Below, piece by piece: positions 41,222-50,259 of a stretch of 64,000 nt of DNA (the stretch's first letter is position 1; the number at the start of each line of letters is the position of its first letter). The DNA lies in NCBI RefSeq assembly GCF_002895525.1, contig NZ_AZRL01000012.1, positions 124,001 to 188,000 of the forward strand. The letters run 5' to 3'. The notes under the pieces are model-generated. The model ran no database searches. It saw nothing but the letters and a program-made list of their open reading frames with translations, and was not told the DNA's origin. The position numbers were made by a program, and so were the translations under genes. This DNA comes from Petrotoga olearia DSM 13574. GTDB taxonomy: Bacteria > Thermotogota > Thermotogae > Petrotogales > Petrotogaceae.

Positions 41222-42417
41222 GCCAATTTTATCTCTTTTGCCATCGCTTTTGCCAATTCACTTAATTTCTTAAAATCTTCCTCTTTTGCGGATAACCTTG
41301 CTTCAACCGGTTCAGCAACAAGCGGCCATTTCATTTGCTCATTGTACTTAACTATAGTAGATACTCCGCCTCCGCTCCAACCATATGTACCAAAGATACC
41401 TAAAACATGATTTTTTATATTGGTATGAGCCAACCATTGAACTAACGATTCCATATAAGGAAAAAGACCTTGATTATACGTTGAGCTTCCAAGTATTAGC
41501 CCCTTGTATCTCCAAATCTCGTTAATTATATAAGAAATATGCGTTTTTGATACATTCATTATTTTGATCTTTTTAATGCCTTCTTCAGCCAATTTTCTTG
41601 CAACATAATCTGCCATTTCTTCTGTATTACCATACATCGAACCGTAAGCTATTACAACACCTTCTTCGGTTTCGTATTTACTCCATTTATCATACAAAGA
41701 GTAAATTCTCTCTGGATTTTTTCTCCAAATTGGTCCATGTGTAGAAGCGATTATTTTTATATCTATATTAGCTTCATTCAATTTATTTAACGCCCTTTGT
41801 ACCATAGGAGAGAACTTTCCGACTATATTAGAAAAATATCTTCTGATTTCATCTTCAAAGAAATCTATCTTTACTTCATCGTCAAATATTCCTCCATCTA
41901 AGGTTCCAAAGCCGCCAAAGGCATCACCAGAGAACAAAATTTTATCCGTTTCATCATAGGTCACCATTGTTTCTGGCCAATGAACCATCGGAGTTAAGTA
42001 AAACTTCAGATTATGCTTTCCTAAATTCAGAGATTCACCATCTTTTATCTCGTGAAAATTATCTTTAATCTTATAAAGGTTTTCTATAAATTGAAAAGTG
42101 GTTCTATTACCCACAATTTTTAAATTAGGAAATTCTTGCAGAAGTTCTGGAATAGCTCCAGAATGATCAGGTTCCATATGGTTGATAATCAAATAATCAA
42201 GAGGTTTACCGTTTAAAAGATGCCTAATTTTATCAAAAAATTCAGTCACCTTCCATTCTTTAACCGTATCAATTAAAGCTGTTTTTTCATCTAAGATTAA
42301 ATAAGAATTATAACTAACCCCTCTTTCAAGGGGCCATAAACCTTCGAAAAGCTTCGTGTCCCTGTCGTTTACCCCAACATAGTAAATACTATCGCTAATT
42401 TTTATAGAGCCATTCAT
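41218..42417 (-). CDS. Flavodiiron protein (FprA/rubredoxin:oxygen oxidoreductase)
   Basis: Protein of 399 residues that reduces oxygen (or NO) to water, a protective enzyme in anaerobes. The metallo-beta-lactamase half has the di-iron ligands in NHMEPDHSG, VHWPETM, FSGDAFGG and STHGPIW. The C-terminal flavodoxin half starts near residue 255 with AYGSMYGNTEEMA, the FMN phosphate loop, and has GTYGWSGGG. Class A two-domain layout, complete. No rubredoxin gene is beside it. Start ATG follows AGGAGGA. Confidence 0.95.
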   Translation of the reverse strand: MNGSIKISDSIYYVGVNDRDTKLFEGLWPLERGVSYNSYLILDEKTALIDTVKEWKVTEFFDKIRHLLNGKPLDYLIINHMEPDHSGAIPELLQEFPNLKIVGNRTTFQFIENLYKIKDNFHEIKDGESLNLGKHNLKFYLTPMVHWPETMVTYDETDKILFSGDAFGGFGTLDGGIFDDEVKIDFFEDEIRRYFSNIVGKFSPMVQRALNKLNEANIDIKIIASTHGPIWRKNPERIYSLYDKWSKYETEEGVVIAYGSMYGNTEEMADYVARKLAEEGIKKIKIMNVSKTHISYIINEIWRYKGLILGSSTYNQGLFPYMESLVQWLAHTNIKNHVLGIFGTYGWSGGGVSTIVKYNEQMKWPLVAEPVEARLSAKEEDFKKLSELAKAMAKEIKLA

Positions 42418-42884
42418 ACTTTCATCCTCCTCCTTTGAGTTTTAAGTTTTATATTTTTGTTGTTCTCATTTTGGTATAATCGAATAAAGTAGGCATCTTT
42501 GTTATCCTTTTCTTCAAAATATATTATAACACATAATCTAATTCGTTTTATTGTTGATTTTAACTAACTTTCACCTTACAAATCGTTAAATTGTTTGAAG
42601 TTCTTTTATTTTTTAGGCAATATTATCAAAATAAAACAATTCATGATTTCGTAAATTATTATCTTTTTTGTCGTGTTATAATATAAATAACGATTGAATT
42701 ATAAAATATTCTAGAAACACTGTGGGTGGGGAGCGGGGCGAAGGGGCGCTAAAGCAGACTAGATTTAACTTAGATTGATGCACGTGTTTTCAAAATTTTT
42801 GAATTCTAAAAAATCTGTTTAAAGTAGCTTTTAGTGTTTCTAAGGACAATAAAATATTCTATAGAAAGAGGTGGACATTAGTAC
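42418..42884. other. Intergenic region between flavodiiron and zwf genes
   Basis: This 467-bp gap separates divergent genes. It holds dispersed repeat copy C (42722-42845). TATAAT appears at 42677-42682 on the plus strand, and ATTATA at 42523-42528 could be a leftward -10, but neither has a convincing -35. No reading frame or RNA was recognised. Confidence 0.6.
42722..42845 (-). repeat. Dispersed intergenic repeat, copy C
   Basis: On the minus strand it starts CCTTAGAAACACTAAAAGCT, passes TTTAGAATTCAAAAATTTT and ATCTAAGTTA, and ends TCTGCTTTAGCGCCCCTTCG then CCCC and CCCCACCCAC. It aligns end to end with copy B at 33591-33713, at nearly equal length. It lies 39 bp before zwf. Confidence 0.7.
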
Positions 42885-44447
42885 ATGGACCAAATAACAA
42901 AACATCTTTCAAGAAAAAATATTTGTGAAGAAATAAAACCCGGGGCCTCTTCCTTAATAATATTTGGAGCCTCAGGAGATTTAACTTTTAGAAAATTAAT
43001 CCCTTCTATATATACTTTGTTCAAAAAGAACCTTTTACCCAACGAATTTTTCTTACTGGGAGTAGCTAGGTCTAAACTCACCGAGGAAGAATACCGCCAA
43101 GAAATAAAAAATAGATTATTGGAAGAAAACGAAGATAACTTTATAATTTCAAAATTCATTGAAAAAGTCTTTTACATTTCAGGTTTCTACGACGATGATT
43201 CCCTGTACCTGGATCTAAAAAATAAACTAAATTATTTAGACAAAGTTTTTAACACCCACGAAAATCATCTTTTTTATCTTTCAACACCCCCAAACGTTTA
43301 TTTAGAAATAATTAAACATTTGGGGAAGTTCAATTTGACAAAAGAAAGTGAAAACTCTTACTCAAGAATAATAATAGAAAAACCTTTTGGAAGTAATTTT
43401 AACACATCCAAAGAATTAGACGAGGAACTTCATAAGTATCTAAATGAAACCCAAATATACAGAATTGACCATTATCTTGGTAAAGAGACCGTTCAAAATA
43501 TAATGATGCTCAGATTTGCAAACATTGTTTTTGAACCCATATGGAATTACAAATACATAGATAACGTCCAGATAACTGTTGCTGAAACATTAGGCGTAGA
43601 ACATAGGGCTGGATATTTTGAACAAGCTGGCTTATTACGAGACATGTTTCAAAACCATATGATGCAGCTTTTAACTTTGGTAGCTATGGAACCGCCTGCT
43701 TCCCTTGAAGATACAAGCGTTAGGGACGAAAAGACAAAACTATTGAAAGCTATAAGACCCTTTGAAAAAGAGAAGACAGATGAATACTTTGTAAGAGGCC
43801 AATATATTGAGGGATTGATCAATGGAAAAGAAGTTCCAGCTTATAAAGAAGAAAAGAATGTTAACCCACACTCTTTTGTAGAAACATTTGTAGCGTCTAA
43901 ATTTTTAATCGACAATTGGAGATGGAGCGGGGTACCTTTTTATTTAAGGGCAGGCAAGAGGTTGAAAAGAAAGGTTACAGAAATCGCCATAATCTTTAAA
44001 GACGTTCCTCATTCGATATTTGCTAAAAATGATATAACCTTAGAGAAAAATGCCCTCATTCTCAATATACAACCAGACGAAGGATTTTCACTGAAAATTC
44101 AAGCGAAACAACCAGGTTCCAAACTTTGTTTGAATACTCTAACCATGGATTTCAATTACGACGAATTCTTCAAATTCAAAGGACCAGATGCATATGAAAG
44201 GCTACTCTTGGACGCCATGTTGGGAGATCAAACACTTTTTGTAAGAAGTGACGCAATGGAAATTTCATGGAAAATATTCACCCCAGTTTTAGAAAAATGG
44301 GAAGAGGAAAAAGATAATGGATTGATATTTTACAAAGCTGGTACATGGGGACCAAAAGAATCTTTTGAACTATTAGCAAAAGACAATAGAAGTTGGCGTA
44401 ACTTAGACTTTGAAAGTGAAGATCTATATGCAAACAAAGTACTTTGA
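42885..44447 (+). CDS. zwf: Glucose-6-phosphate 1-dehydrogenase
   Basis: First enzyme of the oxidative pentose phosphate pathway: glucose 6-phosphate to 6-phosphogluconolactone with NADP or NAD. Length 520 residues, slightly above the usual 490. Cofactor loop GASGDLTFRKL at residues 28-38, active-site RIDHYLGKETVQN near 193-205, and YLRAGKRLKRK later. ATG follows AAAGAGGTGG. The pgl gene starts within its 3' end, so the two steps are translationally coupled. Confidence 0.96.
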   Translation: MDQITKHLSRKNICEEIKPGASSLIIFGASGDLTFRKLIPSIYTLFKKNLLPNEFFLLGVARSKLTEEEYRQEIKNRLLEENEDNFIISKFIEKVFYISGFYDDDSLYLDLKNKLNYLDKVFNTHENHLFYLSTPPNVYLEIIKHLGKFNLTKESENSYSRIIIEKPFGSNFNTSKELDEELHKYLNETQIYRIDHYLGKETVQNIMMLRFANIVFEPIWNYKYIDNVQITVAETLGVEHRAGYFEQAGLLRDMFQNHMMQLLTLVAMEPPASLEDTSVRDEKTKLLKAIRPFEKEKTDEYFVRGQYIEGLINGKEVPAYKEEKNVNPHSFVETFVASKFLIDNWRWSGVPFYLRAGKRLKRKVTEIAIIFKDVPHSIFAKNDITLEKNALILNIQPDEGFSLKIQAKQPGSKLCLNTLTMDFNYDEFFKFKGPDAYERLLLDAMLGDQTLFVRSDAMEISWKIFTPVLEKWEEEKDNGLIFYKAGTWGPKESFELLAKDNRSWRNLDFESEDLYANKVL

Positions 44448-45126
44448 TGATCCTAAAAGGTTCCAAAATGAATCGGTAAATTTAATCTATAAGTTATATG
44501 AAGAAAGCATAGGAAAAAGCAAATTATTCACCTTAATGCTTTCAGGCGGAAGAACTCCACTTCCAGTTTATGAAAAATTGGTATCCGAGTACAAAGATAA
44601 AATAAATTGGAAGAAGGTACATATTTTTTGGGGAGACGAAAGATACGTCGATCAAAAAAGTAAAGACAGTAATTTCAAATGGGCTTACGATTTGCTAATA
44701 AGCAAGATTAATATTCCAACAAATAATGTACACAGGATAAAAACAGAACTAACAATAGAAGAAGCTTGTGAAGCGTATGAGAAAGAAATAATAAGTTTTT
44801 TTCGGAATCAAAATCCTGTTTTTGATTTGATATTACTTGGAATAGGAGAAGATGGCCACACAGCATCTTTGTTCCCTTCGAGTGACACTTTAAAAGAAAA
44901 CAAAAAACTCTTCACTGTCACACCACCCTCTGGTACACCTAAAATACCAAGAATTACAGCCACTTACAAGTTGCTGAACAATGCAAGAAATATTCTTTTT
45001 CTATGCTCATATAAAGGAAAAGAGCAGGTAATAGATACAATCCTAAACAACCCTAAAATTGCAGAAGAAAAATATCCAGCTGCTAAGGTTAAAGTTGAAA
45101 ATACTTATTTTTTTATAAAAATATAG
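44428..45126 (+). CDS. pgl: 6-phosphogluconolactonase
   Basis: Hydrolyses 6-phosphogluconolactone made by Zwf. Protein of 232 residues with LSGGRTPLPVYEKL, KVHIFWGDERYV and LGIGEDGHTASLFPSS, the DevB-type signature. ATG 44428 lies inside zwf (20-nt overlap) in another frame; an earlier TTG at 44410 is possible but has no ribosome site. No 6-phosphogluconate dehydrogenase gene follows. Confidence 0.94.
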   Translation: MQTKYFDDPKRFQNESVNLIYKLYEESIGKSKLFTLMLSGGRTPLPVYEKLVSEYKDKINWKKVHIFWGDERYVDQKSKDSNFKWAYDLLISKINIPTNNVHRIKTELTIEEACEAYEKEIISFFRNQNPVFDLILLGIGEDGHTASLFPSSDTLKENKKLFTVTPPSGTPKIPRITATYKLLNNARNILFLCSYKGKEQVIDTILNNPKIAEEKYPAAKVKVENTYFFIKI

Positions 45127-45147
45127 GGACTGTTTGACAGTCCCTAT
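45123..45147 (+). terminator. Terminator after zwf-pgl
   Basis: ATAGGGACTGT pairs with ACAGTCCCTAT around TTG and starts within the pgl stop codon. The stem is strong; the downstream T content is low (TAAATTAAT). Confidence 0.75.
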
Positions 45148-45355
45148 TAAATTAATAATCATAAAGCATTTCTCTTTATGGATATGTAGTAAAGAGAAAT
45201 CGCCTTAAATTCCCTCATCATTTTTGGAAAAATCTTAAAATCTCTTTATTTTTGTAAGTTTTTTTGTAATTAACCATACGATTGATTCTTTGGTATAATT
45301 ATTGAAAAAAAACTTTTAATGGATTCAATTCCGCAAAGAGGGAGGGGAATAAGAA

Positions 45356-46048
45356 GTGTTCAACGTAGCCGTCATCGTAAACACTTTAGCCGTTTTGATT
45401 GGAGGCACATTGGGAACGCTTGTAGGAAATAAATTGCCAGACAATTTGAGACTGATTTTATTTCAAAGTGTGGGCCTAACTACCTTTTTGATCGGAGTAG
45501 GAATGGGGTTAGATGCGAGCAATTTGATCGTAGTTTTGGTATCTTTGGCGCTGGGAGGATTACTTGGAGAAATACTAAGAATAGAAAAAGGTCTAGGAAA
45601 GTTAGCAAATATTGTTGAAAGGTCACAAGGAGAAACGCCATTTGTCAAAGGCTTTATTACTGCCACAGTTCTTTTTGTTATAGGCCCTATGACGATAATT
45701 GGATGTCTAAATGCTGGTCTTTCAGGAGATAACTCTGTTATTTTTTTGAAATCTGTTCTTGATGGAATTTCTTCAATGGTCTTAGCCTCGGCTTATGGTG
45801 TTGGAGTTACATTCTCTGCTGTGAGTGTTTTCTTAATTCAAGGTTCTATAGTTAGTTTAGCGGGAATGCTTTCTTTCCTTTCAAATCCCTATTATTTGAA
45901 CGATTTTACAGCCGTAGGAGGCGCGATGATAATCGCCATTGGAATAAGACTTTTGGAGATAAAAGATATAAAAGTAGGAAACTTCCTTCCTTCTTTGATA
46001 ATTGTTGTCTTGATAAATTATATTCTTACCTTTTTTGGCAGGTTTTGA
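45356..46048 (+). CDS. DUF554-family membrane protein
   Basis: Integral membrane protein of 230 residues with about seven spans. The N-terminal NTLAVLIGGTLGTLVGNKLP, GALLGEILRIEKGL-like segment (here GGLLGEILRIEKGLGKLA) and GPMTIIGCLNAGLSGD are characteristic of the YdfK/DUF554 family. Function is not established. The start is GTG with GGGAGGGG upstream. A strong promoter for the next operon begins within its last codons. Confidence 0.85.
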   Translation: MFNVAVIVNTLAVLIGGTLGTLVGNKLPDNLRLILFQSVGLTTFLIGVGMGLDASNLIVVLVSLALGGLLGEILRIEKGLGKLANIVERSQGETPFVKGFITATVLFVIGPMTIIGCLNAGLSGDNSVIFLKSVLDGISSMVLASAYGVGVTFSAVSVFLIQGSIVSLAGMLSFLSNPYYLNDFTAVGGAMIIAIGIRLLEIKDIKVGNFLPSLIIVVLINYILTFFGRF

Positions 46049-46074
46049 CAAATTCCTACAAAATATGTTATAAT
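46045..46074 (+). promoter_or_regulatory. Sigma-A promoter of the M20-like/gpgS/mggA operon
   Basis: Perfect TTGACA (46045-46050), 18-bp spacer, TATAAT (46069-46074). The -35 overlaps the stop codon of the DUF554 gene. It would give an unusually long leader of about 175 nt. Confidence 0.8.
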
Positions 46075-46194
46075 AATTGATAGAAAAGGTAATAAACGTT
46101 TTCTTCTTATTTAAACTACTATTCATATCTCTACCACTCATACTATATTCGCCCATATTTCTAATACAGATGAAGTAAACAAAATTAATCATAA

Positions 46195-46220
46195 AACCTT
46201 TTTTAAAAGGGGTTATTTTT
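46195..46220 (+). terminator. Hairpin with T-run in the leader of the solute operon
   Basis: AACCTTTT and AAAGGGGTT-type arms (46195-46214, two G-U pairs) form a stem of about 8 bp, followed by ATTTTTC. It may terminate read-through from the DUF554 gene or act as an attenuator in the leader of the solute-synthesis operon. Confidence 0.5.
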
Positions 46221-46256
46221 CGTTACTTGATAAAAATGTGGAAAGGAGGAATCAAA

Positions 46257-47399
46257 ATGCTTAGATTAGAAGATGCCTTATGGAAGTTGGAAAAATATGA
46301 GGATGAACTGTTATCTAATACGATACTTTACAATCAACTTCCTTTAAAAAATTTCGATGAACAAAAAAACTTTATAATAAACAGATTAAAAGAAATGAAT
46401 CTAACAAACATTAAGGAAGATGATGAAGGAAACGTATATGTTTCTTTTGTTAACGACGATGCTTCTCCTGCGGCTCTTGTTTTCACTACTATAGATGAGA
46501 TACAAGATCCACTTGTTGAAAGATTTGCAAGGGTATTAAAAGGAAAAATCGAAGGTTTAAAAATCGTCTCTTCTTCACTTAAAGTAGCAGCTCTTTTGAC
46601 ATTGATAAAGTTTTTACACTCTGAAAAAGTAGACTTAAGAAAGAATGTATTTTTCCTCTTTCTTAATCAGGCAAGAAAAAACAAATTTTTAAGTTTAGGA
46701 GAGTTTTTACAAGAAAATATGAAAAGTTTGGACTATGCCATTAAAGTCAATGGCATAAATTTAGGAGATCTTGGTCATCGGTCTTTAGGAAAATATGTTT
46801 ACAAATTAAAGTTTTATTCTCGAGATTCAATTCATAAAACTTCTAAATCTCCATCAACCTTAGAGATATTGTACAGAATAACTTCCAATCTAAAAGAAAA
46901 TGCTGATATGGAAGGCACATCTATAAGCATCTTGAAACTTGACAAATTCGAATACAACACGGAAGTAATATTAGAGATAAAGAGCGAAGGAGATCAGGAT
47001 TTAGAAACCATAAGTGAAAACTTAAGATCCACCGTTACAGAATTGGCAGAAAGATACAATTTAAAAATAAAATTGAATCTGCTTTCCTACATACCAACTA
47101 CTTTCATACCGAAAGATCATCCCTTGATCGAACAGATCAGAGAGATTCAGAATAATTTAAACATTAAAACTAAGTTAGTTCCTTTAGACAAAGACGAGGC
47201 TTTGATAATTAAATCAGGTATTCCTGCAGTTTCACTCGGTATAGCAAAAGGTGAAATATTAGATGGCTCAGAATACTTCGAAAGAGATGGTGTCATGAAA
47301 GGGCTAAATCAAATTTTGATGGTAGTTGATAATGTAACAACTGAAAACTTTGCTGAAGAAGAGATAGGTCAAGACATAATAGGCGAAGAAAAAGATTAA
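46257..47399 (+). CDS. Degenerate M20/M42-like peptidase homologue
   Basis: Protein of 380 residues with the overall plan of an M20-type metallopeptidase: N-terminal catalytic-like half, a lid insertion with beta strands (about 175-275) and a return to the first domain (IKSGIPAVSLGIAKGE). The metal-binding residues are missing: where H-x-D is expected the text reads FTTIDEIQDP, and the Glu-Glu pair region reads FLNQARKNKFLSLGEF. It is probably not an active peptidase. ATG follows GGAAAGGAGGA. First gene of the operon with gpgS and mggA, which suggests a structural or regulatory role in solute synthesis (inference). Confidence 0.6.
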   Translation: MLRLEDALWKLEKYEDELLSNTILYNQLPLKNFDEQKNFIINRLKEMNLTNIKEDDEGNVYVSFVNDDASPAALVFTTIDEIQDPLVERFARVLKGKIEGLKIVSSSLKVAALLTLIKFLHSEKVDLRKNVFFLFLNQARKNKFLSLGEFLQENMKSLDYAIKVNGINLGDLGHRSLGKYVYKLKFYSRDSIHKTSKSPSTLEILYRITSNLKENADMEGTSISILKLDKFEYNTEVILEIKSEGDQDLETISENLRSTVTELAERYNLKIKLNLLSYIPTTFIPKDHPLIEQIREIQNNLNIKTKLVPLDKDEALIIKSGIPAVSLGIAKGEILDGSEYFERDGVMKGLNQILMVVDNVTTENFAEEEIGQDIIGEEKD

Positions 47400-47428
47400 A
47401 AAAGATTAATCAGAAAGGAAGGTAAAAG

Positions 47429-48406
47429 ATGAAGGATAATGTCTTAAAACGTTCTTTTCACCATTCAAAGTTTGAAAACATTAAAGAGCTTGTTAAATTA
47501 AAAGAAAAACAAGATGTCAAAATATCCCTTGCTTTTCCTTCTTTAAACGAAGAAAAAACAATTGGTAAAGAGATAATCATTATGAAAACAGAACTTATGG
47601 AAAAATATCCCTTATTGGATGAAATAGCCGTGATTGATTCTGGATCAGAAGACGAAACGGTTTCTATAGCAAAAGAGTATGGCGCTAAAGTTTTTTACTC
47701 TAGTGATATTTTACCAGAATACGGTTTTTACAAGGGAAAAGGAGAAAATTTATGGAAAAGCTTATACGCACTTAATGGCGATATAATAGTTTGGGTGGAT
47801 TCAGATATAGAAAACATACATCCAAAATTCGTTTACGGTTTAGTTGGTGCTTTGTTGAATTATCCAGAAATAGGTTACGTTAAAGCCTTTTATGATAGGC
47901 CCATTGTTGGAAAATCGGCAATGCAACCAACGGGTGGAGGAAGGGTTACCGAATTGGTTGCAAGGCCTTTATTTTCGTTGTTTTACCCCGAGCTATCAAC
48001 GATAATTCAACCTTTAAGTGGTGAATATGCAGGAAGAAGGGAGATTTTAGAAAAGCTGCCATTTTTCGTGGGATACGGTGTGGAAATTGCTCATCTCATA
48101 GACATAGCTGAAAAATATGGCACTGAAATAATAGCTCAAGTGGATCTTGAACTTCGAATACACGACAATCAACCACTACACTCACTTAGTAAAATGGCTT
48201 TTGAACTCATAAAGGTAGTATTAAAAAGATTGGAAAAATATGGAAAATTAGATTTAAAGACTGAATTGAACGATAAACATATAATGATCCAAAAAAAAGG
48301 AAATGAAAGGATTTTAGATCCAAAAGAAATTTTAAGTATTGAAAGGCCTCCAATCATCACTATCCCTGAGTACAAACAAAAGTTCTCAAGAGGAGAAAAG
48401 GTATGA
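47429..48406 (+). CDS. gpgS: Glucosyl-3-phosphoglycerate synthase
   Basis: GT81-type glycosyltransferase of 325 residues that joins glucose from a nucleotide donor to 3-phosphoglycerate. GT-A motifs: SLAFPSLNEEKTIGKEI at about 31-47, IDSGSEDET, GKGENLWKSLYAL and the metal-binding DSD in IVWVDSDIEN. YAGRREILEKLPFFVGYGVE matches the family. First committed step of mannosylglucosylglycerate synthesis in Petrotoga mobilis (established for that organism). It overlaps the next gene by 4 nt. Confidence 0.9.
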   Translation: MKDNVLKRSFHHSKFENIKELVKLKEKQDVKISLAFPSLNEEKTIGKEIIIMKTELMEKYPLLDEIAVIDSGSEDETVSIAKEYGAKVFYSSDILPEYGFYKGKGENLWKSLYALNGDIIVWVDSDIENIHPKFVYGLVGALLNYPEIGYVKAFYDRPIVGKSAMQPTGGGRVTELVARPLFSLFYPELSTIIQPLSGEYAGRREILEKLPFFVGYGVEIAHLIDIAEKYGTEIIAQVDLELRIHDNQPLHSLSKMAFELIKVVLKRLEKYGKLDLKTELNDKHIMIQKKGNERILDPKEILSIERPPIITIPEYKQKFSRGEKV

Positions 48407-49923
48407 ACAGCCTTTACATCTTCCACTACCATTACATAAAAGGCGGAGTTTCTACCGTTGTTAGAAATATTGTAAAATCTTTAAAAGACGAATACAAAAT
48501 TACTCTATTTGGTTCAAAAAAAATGGGTATAGACGGAATAAAAGAGGTTTTATCTTACAAAAACGTCGATTTTGTTGACTTTCCTGAACTCGGATATATA
48601 TACTATGACAGCACCGACTACCAGACTTTTCTTGAACTCAAAGAATCGATAAAAAACGAACTGAATAATTATCACGATGAAAGGGCTATATACTGGGCTC
48701 ATAATTATAATTTAGGCAAAAACCCAGCCTTCACAGAAACATTTAAAGAATTTATCATATCAAAAAACATCCCTACAATCATTCAAATACATGATTTTCC
48801 TGAGTGTGCAAGATGGGAAAACTATTCTTTTTTAAGAAAATTTATAAATTCTTCGATGTATCCTATCAGGAAGAATATATTTTATGCAACTATCAATCAT
48901 TCCGATTACAATAGACTTATAAAATCCGGTATACCTTCAGAAAATACTTTTTATCTTCCAAATGCGGTTGAGTTCACTAAAAATAAAGATAAAAAAGATG
49001 AAATTGACAAAGATAAAGTAATAGATAAACTAAAAAAATTGGGATATAACGTTGATCCAAAAAACAAAAACATTTTGTATCCCACTAGGACGATAAGAAG
49101 AAAGAATATTTTGGAAGCGGTACTTATAAATCGCTTACATGGAAAAAGTAATCTACTTGTTACGTTACCAGCTAACTCTGACAAAGAAAGACCATACGAA
49201 AAAGTTGTAAAGGAAACTTTTGAATCCGAAAAGGTTAAGGGAGCTTGGGCTATTTCAGCGAAAGATCCGTCACTTTTTCCTTATATTCTAAATATTTCTG
49301 ATCTGTTCTTTTCGTCTTCCGTATTAGAAGGATTTGGAATGATATATTTAGAATCAAAATTCAACGAAAAAAACTTTTTAACCAGGAAGTTAGATGTGAT
49401 AGAAGATTTCAAAAATATAAAAGAAATAAGTTATTACGATCATTTTTTGGTTAGACTTTCTCCTGAAGAGATTAACAAAGTAAAAGAAGAATACGAAGAG
49501 CAAATTAACAAAATACCTATCTCTGAAAAGTACAAAAATTATTTAAGAGAAGATTTAACCAACAAATTTGACAAAGATCTAATAGATTTTTCATTTCTTC
49601 CCATAGAGCTTCAAAAGAAATTCTGTAAGGAAGAAGAAACAAAACTTAAAGATTTGAAAGAAATTAACAAAGAAATATTTGATAAAATAGAAGTGTTGAC
49701 TTCGACACAGCACATTGACCAAGGAATAAACTTGAAAGATTTCTCATTAAAGGCATATAAAAGTAAAATATTTTTATTATTAGATAAAGTGCAAACTTTA
49801 GAAGGAAACGCCCAGAAAGGGGTTCAAGGAAGTAAAAAGGAAATAGAAGATACAACAATTGACGAAAATATTTTAAAATCTTTTCTAACAGTAGACAACA
49901 TTAGATTACTTTTTTCTTACTAG
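48403..49923 (+). CDS. mggA: Mannosylglucosyl-3-phosphoglycerate synthase (GT4)
   Basis: Glycosyltransferase of 506 residues expected to add mannose from GDP-mannose to glucosyl-3-phosphoglycerate. The GT-B fold is visible: the N-terminal FHYHYIKGGVSTVVRNIV glycine loop, NILYPTRTIRRKNILEAVLI at the start of the second domain and SSVLEGFGMIYLESKFN, the donor-site Glu-rich motif. The long charged C-terminal part (390-506) is helical. The ATGA overlap with gpgS indicates coupling. The phosphatase (MggB) that would complete the route is not in this window. Confidence 0.87.
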   Translation: MNSLYIFHYHYIKGGVSTVVRNIVKSLKDEYKITLFGSKKMGIDGIKEVLSYKNVDFVDFPELGYIYYDSTDYQTFLELKESIKNELNNYHDERAIYWAHNYNLGKNPAFTETFKEFIISKNIPTIIQIHDFPECARWENYSFLRKFINSSMYPIRKNIFYATINHSDYNRLIKSGIPSENTFYLPNAVEFTKNKDKKDEIDKDKVIDKLKKLGYNVDPKNKNILYPTRTIRRKNILEAVLINRLHGKSNLLVTLPANSDKERPYEKVVKETFESEKVKGAWAISAKDPSLFPYILNISDLFFSSSVLEGFGMIYLESKFNEKNFLTRKLDVIEDFKNIKEISYYDHFLVRLSPEEINKVKEEYEEQINKIPISEKYKNYLREDLTNKFDKDLIDFSFLPIELQKKFCKEEETKLKDLKEINKEIFDKIEVLTSTQHIDQGINLKDFSLKAYKSKIFLLLDKVQTLEGNAQKGVQGSKKEIEDTTIDENILKSFLTVDNIRLLFSY

Positions 49924-49933
49924 GTGTTATGTA

Positions 49934-49973
49934 GGCCAATTGTGGCGAGGGCTACGTGGCAAAGGGGCGCTAA
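49934..49973 (-). repeat. Dispersed intergenic repeat, fragment D
   Basis: On the minus strand TTAGCGCCCCTTTGCCACGT followed by AGCCCTCGCCACAATTGGC corresponds to the right module of copy E, including the shared CACAATTGGC end. It lies between mggA and the DUF3783-like gene. Confidence 0.5.
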
Positions 49974-49998
49974 TTTCACAACTTCGGAGGTTATACTC

Positions 49999-50259
49999 AT
50001 GTATGAAGATATAAAAAACATTCCAACAATTATAATAAACGGTATGTCTAAAGAACAGATACTTAGGATAATGAAAGTGATAAAAGATATGGAAAACTTA
50101 CCAGAAAATATCATTTTTGCCTCTGTTACTCCTACAAGCTCTCAGTGGACCGTTGAAGAACTAATCAAAGAGCTAAAACAAGAGGACATAGAAATGAAAA
50201 TAGTAACAGAAAATCTCAAAAAAGGGGTATACGACAATTACAAAAAAGACAGCCAGTGA
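49999..50259 (+). CDS. Small DUF3783-like protein
   Basis: Protein of 86 residues (MYEDIKNIPTIIINGMSKEQ start) with a central alpha/beta pattern: IIINGMSKEQILRIMKVIK, ENIIFASVTPTSSQWTVEELIKEL. This resembles DUF3783 proteins; the assignment is from memory. ATG 49999 is chosen for GGAGG 8 nt upstream. Its 3' end overlaps the open frame of the RNase H gene, which has no standard start, so the two could be translated together, possibly as a frameshift fusion. Confidence 0.65.
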   Translation: MYEDIKNIPTIIINGMSKEQILRIMKVIKDMENLPENIIFASVTPTSSQWTVEELIKELKQEDIEMKIVTENLKKGVYDNYKKDSQ

